Source: JACKPD01 sp034003145 (GTDB taxonomy: Bacteria > Spirochaetota > Spirochaetia > CADAEX01). From it: a stretch of DNA of 5,179 nt. The notes under the pieces were generated by a model. The model searched no databases, was not told the DNA's origin, and was given only the letters and a program-made list of their open reading frames with translations. The position numbers were made by a program, and so were the translations under genes. The DNA is taken from assembly GCA_034003145.1 (NCBI GenBank), contig JAVEZE010000175.1:1-5179 (forward strand), read 5' to 3'. This document shows positions 1-5,074 of the stretch, one piece after another. The first letter of the stretch is position 1. Each line of letters begins with the position of its first letter.

Positions 1-474
1 GTATTTAACGGCAGCGATATTGACAGCAGAGCTGCTATGGCATGGGGAGCCTATGTTTCAGGAATTACCCTTACAGCGGCCGGGCTTGGGGTTGTACACG
101 GGATAGCATCTCCTGCCGGAGGGTTTTCAACAATACCCCATGGAGCTGTTTGCGGAACATTGCTTATGTCTGCGACAAGATATATAATATCCCGGCTGTT
201 TGAAATTTCACCGGAAAGCATTGCGCTGAGAAAATATGCTGATGCTTCTGCGCTTCTTACAGGCAGGGAATACAGGACAATAAGAGAATCATGCGATGCG
301 CTGATTGATCTTTTAAGTGACTGGACAATGAAGTTCCGCATCCCTTCCCTTGAAAAATATGGATTTGATGAGAATCTGATAAGAAAAACAGCTGCCGCGT
401 CAGAGGGCAAAAACTCGCCTGTCAGGCTTGAAACTGATGATATATACAATATAATGATGGACCGGTTGAAATAA
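1..474 (+). CDS. Iron-containing alcohol dehydrogenase, C-terminal part (5' end outside window)
   Basis: The reading frame is open from base 1 to the TAA at 472-474 and gives 157 residues; a full family member is usually about 380-400, so roughly the N-terminal 60% (NAD(P)-binding domain and first metal ligands) lies to the left. Group III metal-dependent alcohol dehydrogenases are cytosolic and interconvert alcohols and aldehydes or ketones with NAD(P)H. The family signature is plain: VVHGIASPAGGF, then IPHGAVCGTLL. The two histidines (visible residues 33 and 47, codons at 97-99 and 139-141) are 14 residues apart, as for the metal-binding pair His263/His277 of E. coli FucO. The remainder is the expected all-helical C-terminal domain. 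The ATG at 37 is internal, since the frame upstream of it also matches the family. The stop lies 5 bases before the next gene, so it is probably co-transcribed with the HAD genes. The substrate cannot be told from this fragment. Confidence 0.93.
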   Translation, partial: VFNGSDIDSRAAMAWGAYVSGITLTAAGLGVVHGIASPAGGFSTIPHGAVCGTLLMSATRYIISRLFEISPESIALRKYADASALLTGREYRTIRESCDALIDLLSDWTMKFRIPSLEKYGFDENLIRKTAAASEGKNSPVRLETDDIYNIMMDRLK

Positions 475-479
475 AATAA

Positions 480-1166
480 TTGAAAAAATGGAATATAATC
501 TGGGATTACGACGGTACGATTTTACCCTTCATGCCGTATGACAGCGAACAGTTTTTTCTTGATTATCTGAATAACATTGAAAAAAAATCACTCCCTTTTT
601 TTAAAAGAATTATCAGCAGGGCAGCTATATATGCTGATAACAGACAGCTTCTCGGCCATTCCTTTAAAAAATATTTTAACTGGATAGTAAAGGATACGGA
701 AAAATCTGTTATTGAATAGGTTACCTCGTCCTTTGCCTCTTTTATTCCTGACAGTCATATAGACCTATTCGCAGAACTTTCTGAAAAAGGGTTTCCGATG
801 TCAATAATCAGCTGCGGCTCCTGGGATTTATGCCATCCTCCGCTTGAAAAAAGAAAGGCAGCCAGTTTTTTTTCAAAAATCATATCCAATTATTTTACAT
901 ACGATGGAAACAGAATATCAGGCATGACCTATCATGTAAGAAAGGGTGAAGATAAAATTACCCACGCCAATGTTCTTGGATATGATCCGGGAAAGACCAT
1001 AGTTATAGGAGACGGATATACAGACCTTCCGCTCCTTGACTGGTGTTCTTTTCCTGTCCTGATTGATCCTGACGGAAAAATGAAAAACAGGTTTCCCGGG
1101 AAAAAATACAACTACATAAAATCAGTTCCCGAGCTAACAAAATTATTAAATGACAACAGGCTTTAG
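480..1166 (+). pseudogene. HAD-superfamily phosphatase (HAD-IB/SerB-like) interrupted by an in-frame TAG
   Basis: This is a 228-codon frame with one internal TAG (codon 80, 717-719), ending at TAG 1164-1166. All four HAD motifs are in the same frame: motif I DYDGT (nucleophile Asp9, acid/base Asp11), motif II IISCGS (Ser111), motif III Lys at GEDK (Lys159) and motif IV GDGYTD (Asp178, Asp182). The order, spacing and short total length fit a phosphoserine-phosphatase-like (type IB, C1 cap) enzyme that hydrolyses a small phosphate ester in the cytosol; the substrate is unknown. The start is taken as TTG 480 because the codon just before it is TAA (477-479) and the next in-frame ATG lies after motif I; no good Shine-Dalgarno is visible, so translation may be coupled to the dehydrogenase ending 5 bases upstream. 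The fragment before TAG carries only motif I, and the one after it (possible restart at ATG 798) lacks the nucleophile, so neither should be active alone. A nonsense mutation (e.g. from CAG, GAG or AAG) or a sequencing error is simplest; suppression of TAG is an alternative. Confidence 0.8.
717..719 (+). other. In-frame amber (TAG) codon inside the HAD gene
   Basis: TAG follows ...KSVIE, and the same frame continues without shift as VTSSFASFIPDSHIDLF to motif II. The codon falls in the predicted cap region between motif I and motif II, not at a domain end. No other stop or frameshift is seen across 480-1163, which argues that decay, if real, is recent. Confidence 0.9.
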
Positions 1167-2159
1167 ATGAAAAAATTGATAATTTTTGACATGGACGGAG
1201 TGCTTATCGATGTATCAAATTCCTACAGAGATACAGTGCGCAAAGCTGTATCCATATTTTTAAACCCCTGCGCAGGGTCAGGGATGCTGAAGAGCCCTCT
1301 TTTTGAGCTGGCTGACCTTGCATTTCTAAAACAAAGCGGCGGCCTTAATAATGACTGGGATCTGACGCACCGTGTTTTAACTTTATTGCTTTCAAAAACA
1401 CCTTCTTCTGCAGATAAGTATGACAGAAAAAAATGGGATCTCTCTTCCCTTGCCTCATTTCTTGCGGCTGAGGAAAATCCGCTTGAAAAACTTCTTGATG
1501 AAGCAGGGAGTTTCAGATCAGAAGCTGCTGATTTTTATTATATGGGAGATGTCGGAACAGGAAACATTATCAAGCAGATTTTTCAGGAAGTGTATCTCGG
1601 CCCGGTTTTGTTTGAAACTACGTATGGCTTTCCTCCAGAGTTTTATAATGAAGATGGATTTATTCTTCGTGAAAAGCTGCTGGTGAGCAAAGAGATCCTT
1701 TCAGAGCTTTCTGATAAGAGTATTCTTGCAATAGCGACAGGCAGGCCGGCAGCTGAGGCTCTTTATCCTGTTGAGAAGCATGGTATAAAATATTTTCGTA
1801 AAATTATAACGCTTGATGATTGCCTTGCGGCTGAAGCAGAAGAGCTGAAAAAAAGCGGCAGGGTTGTCTTGCTCAGCAAGCCTCATCCCTACATGCTTGA
1901 CACAGCGGCAAAGCAGATTACGGCAGATGACAAAGCAGTTGACAGGTTTTATTATGTAGGGGACATGCCTGATGACATGATTGCGGCAAAAAAATCCTCT
2001 TTCCCGTTTACCGCAGTGGGAGTTACGTTTTCAGCCCCAAAAGCCTCTCAAGGCGCTTCCGGCGGCGCAGACGGGACAGCGGTGCGCCTCAAGGCAGCCG
2101 GTGCTGATCATATTGCTGATACTCCTGAAAAGCTTTTTAATATTTTAACAGCAGAATAA
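1167..2159 (+). CDS. HAD-superfamily hydrolase (HAD-IA-like), 330 residues
   Basis: This is a cytosolic aspartate-nucleophile phosphatase of the haloacid dehalogenase superfamily. Motif I is FDMDGVLID (Asp8, Asp10), motif II is AIATGRP (Thr191), motif III is the lysine of LLSKPHPYM (Lys238) and motif IV is VGDMPDD (Asp266, Asp269, Asp270), all expected for Mg-dependent phosphate-ester hydrolysis. At 330 residues it is longer than common type IA phosphatases (about 220-250); the extra length is in the cap between motifs I and II (about residues 20-185). SGGLNNDWDLT (57-67) in the cap resembles, from memory, the GG-x-NNDW pattern of the HAD-IA hypothetical subfamily 1 (TIGR01548); this is not verified. 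The C-terminal GADHIADTPEKL is a normal HAD ending. ATG directly abuts the TAG of the preceding gene, with only a weak AGG (1158-1160) upstream, so translational coupling is likely. Residues 296-312 are encoded by an unusually GC-rich patch. The substrate is unknown. Confidence 0.9.
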   Translation: MKKLIIFDMDGVLIDVSNSYRDTVRKAVSIFLNPCAGSGMLKSPLFELADLAFLKQSGGLNNDWDLTHRVLTLLLSKTPSSADKYDRKKWDLSSLASFLAAEENPLEKLLDEAGSFRSEAADFYYMGDVGTGNIIKQIFQEVYLGPVLFETTYGFPPEFYNEDGFILREKLLVSKEILSELSDKSILAIATGRPAAEALYPVEKHGIKYFRKIITLDDCLAAEAEELKKSGRVVLLSKPHPYMLDTAAKQITADDKAVDRFYYVGDMPDDMIAAKKSSFPFTAVGVTFSAPKASQGASGGADGTAVRLKAAGADHIADTPEKLFNILTAE

Positions 2160-2207
2160 AAAACCGGCACCTTACTGTCCGCAAAGCACCGGTTCCTCCT
2201 ATTCTGC
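2151..2207 (-). terminator. Nested inverted repeat; likely intrinsic terminator for the minus-strand permease-kinase operon
   Basis: Inner arms AACCGG (2162-2167) and CCGGTT (2189-2194) enclose 21 bases. On the minus strand the stem is followed immediately by six T (2163-2158), the layout of a rho-independent terminator about 30 bases past the kinase stop. Outer arms GCAGAAT (2151-2157) and ATTCTGC (2201-2207) are also exact complements, so a longer two-part hairpin is possible; the left outer arm overlaps the last codons of the plus-strand HAD gene. On the plus strand the inner stem is followed by CCTCCT, not a T run, so termination in that direction is less certain. The 6-bp inner stem and large loop keep confidence moderate. 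Confidence 0.6.
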
Positions 2208-2226
2208 AGGCCAGGCAAAAAAGTTT

Positions 2227-3180
2227 TTAGATTTTAACCCCGTATTCGGTTTGAAGGTATCTGATGTTGCTTTGGGCGTTATCATATTTAATCTTGCCGT
2301 AAGTATAAAAATCAAACTCAATTGTTGAAACTGTTTTCTGGATAAGGCTCCATAGAAACCAGTAAATATCGGGAAATGGTTTGAACATATCAATGTAGTA
2401 AAGTACCTTGTCGAAATCTTTCCCTTCACAGTAACTTTCAACAATCTTGAGTTCATACTCCCGCGGCACAAGAATCTCCTGAAACATATCAGCCAGATCG
2501 TAGTATTTGGGCCCCATACCGCCGTATTCCCAGTCTATAATGTAAATAGGCTTTTCAAACTTATCTTTGTATTCTTCTGTGACAAGGATGAAGTTGTCAG
2601 CAAGAAGATCGTTATGGGTTATTACATAATCCTTAACCGGTATGTTGATTTTTTCATCCAGTTTTTTTAGTTTTGCGAGTGTCCCCTCAATATCATATTC
2701 GGGAAAATCAACATTGAGTTTGCTCAAAATACCGTACATTTTAGTGCATTGTTCATAGGGGTTGAAAATATAATCCAGAACCGCGCCGCTTGAGTGTATG
2801 CGCCTTACAGGATCCATTATTGTTTCCCGGAGCTCATCTTTCAAAAAATCAGAGTTTTTCATTGTGTAGCTTCCAGTTATGAACTCTACAATTGTAACAT
2901 TTTTTTCCGGCATATACTTGATAAGTTTCGATGTAATACCGGCATCAGCCATCTGCTGGAGCGCATGGGCTTCCCTGTCCCTGTTTATAAACATTTCTGT
3001 CTTGTCTCCGTAGATTCTGATTGCAACATCTCCCTTGTCGCATCTTGCCCTGTAAAGCTTGTTGGTTATCCCGCCGCTCAAAACTGATACATCAATATCG
3101 CTCCCTTTCCATTCCGGTAAAAGGTCCGCAACAATTTTATCTGTAAATTCCACTTCGAGCAGATTAAGTTTTTCTGACAT
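2227..3180 (-). CDS. Choline/ethanolamine kinase family protein (LicA-like)
   Basis: The 317-residue protein has the layout of the choline/ethanolamine kinase family (protein-kinase-like fold), which transfers phosphate from ATP to the hydroxyl of a small amino alcohol in the cytosol. Visible motifs in order: nucleotide-binding loop LSGGITNKLYRA (34-45), VAIRIYG (52-58, where family members have a conserved R-I-Y-G strand), REAHAL with Glu70, Brenner-type catalytic loop THNDLLADN (His189, Asp191, Asn196) and metal-binding IIDWEYGGMGPKYYDLAD (Asp216, Glu218). Length matches bacterial LicA (about 290-320). ATG 3180 follows AGGAGG at 3193-3188 with a 7-base gap, which fixes the start. It lies 76 bases downstream of a permease gene on the same strand, pointing to phosphorylation of the imported compound. 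Choline or ethanolamine is the best guess; related kinases act on thiamine or other substrates. No licC-type nucleotidyltransferase is in the window. Confidence 0.88.
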   Translation of the reverse strand: MSEKLNLLEVEFTDKIVADLLPEWKGSDIDVSVLSGGITNKLYRARCDKGDVAIRIYGDKTEMFINRDREAHALQQMADAGITSKLIKYMPEKNVTIVEFITGSYTMKNSDFLKDELRETIMDPVRRIHSSGAVLDYIFNPYEQCTKMYGILSKLNVDFPEYDIEGTLAKLKKLDEKINIPVKDYVITHNDLLADNFILVTEEYKDKFEKPIYIIDWEYGGMGPKYYDLADMFQEILVPREYELKIVESYCEGKDFDKVLYYIDMFKPFPDIYWFLWSLIQKTVSTIEFDFYTYGKIKYDNAQSNIRYLQTEYGVKI

Positions 3181-3213
3181 CAGTCAGCCTCCTGAAAAAA
3201 ATATCTTTAAATT

Positions 3214-3242
3214 ATTATAAATAAAAGAGCCTGTGATGATAA
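3214..3242 (-). promoter_or_regulatory. Possible internal promoter for the kinase gene
   Basis: On the minus strand, TTATCA (3242-3237, 4 of 6 to the -35 consensus) and TATAAT (3219-3214, perfect -10) are 17 bases apart, placing a start near 3207, just upstream of the kinase ribosome binding site. The spacer is AT-rich, so chance matches are easy; the ideal spacing and perfect -10 favour a real site. Confidence 0.45.
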
Positions 3243-3250
3243 CATCATCA
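3234..3250. repeat. Inverted repeat TGATGAT-N3-ATCATCA between permease and kinase
   Basis: Perfect 7-base arms (3234-3240 and 3244-3250) surround AAC, starting 6 bases past the permease stop codon. The repeat overlaps the candidate -35 of the kinase promoter, so it could be an operator. As RNA it would form a short AU-rich hairpin, too weak and without an adjacent U run to be a convincing terminator; it might instead protect the 3' end of permease mRNA. Confidence 0.5.
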
Positions 3251-3256
3251 GTTCCC

Positions 3257-4708
3257 TTATTTTTCCTGATTAAATACGGCAGGTGATTTCTGCCAGTCAG
3301 AGTAAACTGATTCGTGTTTAGCCGCCTCAGCTACAATATCAATACCCTGTTTTAGATTATAATTTTTCCACCACACGTAGTAAACCCAGCATATGACCAA
3401 AAAAAGCACTGCGATTGATCCTCCCATTACAACATCGTCTGTTGCAAAAAATGTCAATATGGTTAATGCAGATGACATTATGATGGAAAGGACAGGCCAG
3501 AGCTTTCCTCCCGGTATATAAAAAGGTATCACATCCTTGTATTTTTTACCGTTTACCTTGATGTTTGAAAGATTGATATATGATGCGACAGATATAACAA
3601 GCCATAGAGGAAAGAAAACAAAGTTGGCTATTACTGAAACAACCCTTATCGCGCCTGAAAATACAGAAAAAAGGATAAACCCTCCGGTGACAAGTATTGG
3701 AACTGTCGGTGTTTTGTGTTTTTCGCTGATCCTCCTGAATGCCTCAGGCAGCTGCCTCTCCCGCGCCATTCCATAGAGCATTCTTGCTCCTCCGTATATA
3801 CAGGCGTTTGCCGTGGTTAGGGCGGTGGATATGGCGGCCCAGTTCATGAATACAGCGCCTTTTCCATCCCAGAGTATCTCCATCGCTTTTACCCAGACGC
3901 TTGCGAACGGCCCTTCCGGCGCAAGCGCGAGCAGCTCATTTTCCGGTCTCAGGCTTATAATCGCAAGCCCCCCTGAAATATAAATAATTCCTGTTATGAC
4001 AGTACCTGTAACAAGGGCTGCCGGTATTTTTTTTTCCGGCTTTTCTGTCTCCTCGGCAGCCGGAAGAATTGTAACAAACCCGACATAGCAGTAGACGCCG
4101 AAAAATATTGAAGTCATCCAGTCTGTAAAACCGATAGATTCCTTGAGTACTGCCCAATAGGATATATCAGCTTTCCCTGATGAAAGAACAGCAAGCGGAA
4201 CAGCAAAGAGGGCAGACCACATCAGAATTCCCAGAATAGACTGTGTTCTTGATGTAAGGACTACTCCCATAAGATTAATTCCAATAAATAAAACTGTTAC
4301 GATAAAGCCCCACCAGAAGTAATGAATCTGCGGAAAAAAGAAATATATATATCTCCCGAGCGCCATAAGTTCCGCCCCGTCAATTGAGATCATACCGAGC
4401 CATAACGCTATAGCGGTCAGGAACCCCAAAGTATCGCTGCCGATAACCTTTCTTGCATAGGTTGCCACACTTCCGGCGGAAGGGTAGCAAGAGGCAATTG
4501 TAGCGGTGCTGAGCATCGCTACAGTTTCAGCCGCCATACCTATTACATAGCACCAGATAAGGTTCAGGCTTCCGACTGACGCTACAATATCGCCGCTCAT
4601 CATGAGAAATCCGACACCTGTAACAGTTCCGCTTGCAAGAGCGACCAGACCAATAAAATTGATCCCTTTTACCATTCTGGTCCCTTCTTTGGGGACAGCT
4701 TCCGTCAT
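3257..4708 (-). CDS. APC-superfamily amino acid/amine permease
   Basis: This 483-residue inner-membrane protein has about 12 hydrophobic segments (roughly 17-37, 48-72, 93-118, 130-151, 158-176, 197-217, 229-252, 285-305, 335-354, 357-379, 403-422, 427-447), the usual size and topology of the amino acid-polyamine-organocation family, which imports amino acids or amines by cation symport or exchange. The glycine-rich unwound stretch in helix 1 (SGTVTGVGF, 26-34), the helix-6 region ending in PAAEETEKPEKKIPAAL (216-232) and the loop GMARERQLPEAF (313-324) are family hallmarks. There is no signal peptide. ATG 4708 follows AAAGGAG (4719-4713) with a short 4-base gap. It is transcribed ahead of the choline/ethanolamine-kinase-like gene, so an amino alcohol such as ethanolamine or choline is a reasonable but unproven substrate. 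The C-terminal tail of about 35 residues is hydrophilic and cytosolic. Confidence 0.92.
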   Translation of the reverse strand: MTEAVPKEGTRMVKGINFIGLVALASGTVTGVGFLMMSGDIVASVGSLNLIWCYVIGMAAETVAMLSTATIASCYPSAGSVATYARKVIGSDTLGFLTAIALWLGMISIDGAELMALGRYIYFFFPQIHYFWWGFIVTVLFIGINLMGVVLTSRTQSILGILMWSALFAVPLAVLSSGKADISYWAVLKESIGFTDWMTSIFFGVYCYVGFVTILPAAEETEKPEKKIPAALVTGTVITGIIYISGGLAIISLRPENELLALAPEGPFASVWVKAMEILWDGKGAVFMNWAAISTALTTANACIYGGARMLYGMARERQLPEAFRRISEKHKTPTVPILVTGGFILFSVFSGAIRVVSVIANFVFFPLWLVISVASYINLSNIKVNGKKYKDVIPFYIPGGKLWPVLSIIMSSALTILTFFATDDVVMGGSIAVLFLVICWVYYVWWKNYNLKQGIDIVAEAAKHESVYSDWQKSPAVFNQEK

Positions 4709-4736
4709 TTGACTCCTTTCTTAATATACATAAAGA

Positions 4737-4763
4737 ACATGAATATGTTTATATTGTTCATGT
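4737..4763. repeat. Inverted repeat ACATGAA-N13-TTCATGT in the permease leader
   Basis: Exact 7-base arms at 4737-4743 and 4757-4763 are separated by 13 AT-rich bases, about two helical turns centre to centre, as expected of an operator bound by a dimer. It lies between the permease promoter and its ribosome binding site, so a bound repressor would block early transcription. A hairpin role in the mRNA leader is also possible. Confidence 0.5.
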
Positions 4764-4778
4764 GCGGGTAATATTTTA

Positions 4779-4806
4779 ATGCTAAACCATAATCCCGGTT
4801 TGTCAA
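4779..4806 (-). promoter_or_regulatory. Promoter of the permease-kinase operon
   Basis: On the minus strand there is a perfect -35 TTGACA (4806-4801), a 16-base spacer and a -10 TAGCAT (4784-4779, 4 of 6). Immediately upstream of the -35 (about 4822-4807) is an A/T tract resembling an UP element. Transcription would start near 4772, giving a leader of about 60 bases before the permease ATG. TAAAAT (4778-4773) is a better -10 by sequence but would be 22 bases from the -35. Confidence 0.65.
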
Positions 4807-4880
4807 GTTTTTTAAAATAAAAGAGATCCCAACGCGCACAGTATAATAAAATGTCTGCCTAAAAACGGAAAAGAGAGCTT

Positions 4881-4910
4881 ACCCTTAAAAGAAAACCCAA
4901 CCCTAAAAGA
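4881..4910. repeat. Imperfect direct repeat ACCCTTAAAAGA / ACCCTAAAAGA
   Basis: Two copies, 4881-4892 and 4900-4910, differ by one T and start 19 bases apart, about two DNA turns. They lie between the two divergent promoters, 62-91 bases upstream of the isomerase -35, a position suited to activator binding. Simple AT-rich sequence could produce this by chance. Confidence 0.35.
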
Positions 4911-4971
4911 GGGGACAATACTTTTTTACAGTTAACTTTAATTAAAACTATATGGGCAGCCCCAACACTTA

Positions 4972-5000
4972 TTGATAAACAATTATTATTGGTATATAAT
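4972..5000 (+). promoter_or_regulatory. Sigma70-type promoter of the isomerase gene
   Basis: TTGATA (4972-4977, 5 of 6) and a perfect TATAAT (4995-5000) are exactly 17 bases apart, near the ideal for housekeeping sigma factor. The start should be near 5006-5008, giving a leader of about 68 bases before ATG 5075. Confidence 0.8.
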
Positions 5001-5003
5001 CAG

Positions 5004-5018
5004 ACATGTACATATGTA
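5004..5018. promoter_or_regulatory. Overlapping palindromes at the transcription start; candidate operator
   Basis: ATGTACAT (5006-5013) and TACATATGTA (5009-5018) are perfect palindromes that overlap each other, with ACATGT (5004-5009) at the left edge, and an AGACA direct repeat flanks them (5002-5006 and 5018-5022). They sit on the predicted +1 of a near-consensus promoter, where a repressor would be expected to bind. The regulator is not in the window. Confidence 0.5.
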
Positions 5019-5074
5019 GACAGGTAGTTCTGTAAAGAATAATCTGGTTTTCTAACATACAGGAGGAAATAATT

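Larger units (their letters stand above)
4709..5074. other. Divergent intergenic region between permease and isomerase genes
   Basis: These 366 bases are very AT-rich and hold no convincing gene on either strand; the longest starts (e.g. ATG 4851, which stops after three codons) are trivial. They contain a minus-strand promoter (4779-4806) for the permease, a plus-strand promoter (4972-5000) for the isomerase, and three sets of repeats listed separately. Regulation of both directions is probably concentrated here. No riboswitch-like fold was recognised. Confidence 0.7.

Noticed and set aside
51..449. 132-codon open frame on the minus strand
   Set aside because: It lies antisense to the dehydrogenase, whose family motifs are unmistakable; the minus-strand product has no recognisable features.
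798..1166. Independent gene starting at ATG 798
   Set aside because: It would be a HAD protein without the nucleophile motif, and the same frame continues upstream to motif I across the TAG, so it is better seen as the rear part of the interrupted gene.
2216..2229. A-run/T-run (AAAAAAGTTTTT) near the kinase stop as a second terminator
   Set aside because: A hairpin of A-U pairs alone is too weak, and the sequence overlaps the kinase stop codon.
2199..2471. 90-codon minus-strand open frame near the kinase 3' end
   Set aside because: It overlaps the kinase gene in another frame, and the kinase frame carries all family motifs.
2794..3087. 97-codon plus-strand open frame inside the kinase gene
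   Set aside because: It is antisense to the kinase nucleotide-binding region and lacks a ribosome binding site and family features.
3537..3776. Plus-strand open frame within the permease
   Set aside because: It is antisense to conserved transmembrane helices; its composition mirrors the complement of the permease.
4842..4847. TATAAT on the plus strand as another promoter
   Set aside because: No -35-like hexamer is found 16-18 bases upstream, and no gene follows at a suitable distance; the promoter at 4972-5000 fits the isomerase better.
4901..4927. CCCT-AAAAG-AGGG stem followed by a T run as a terminator
   Set aside because: The stem is only 4 bp and the T run starts several bases after it, with no gene ending just upstream.
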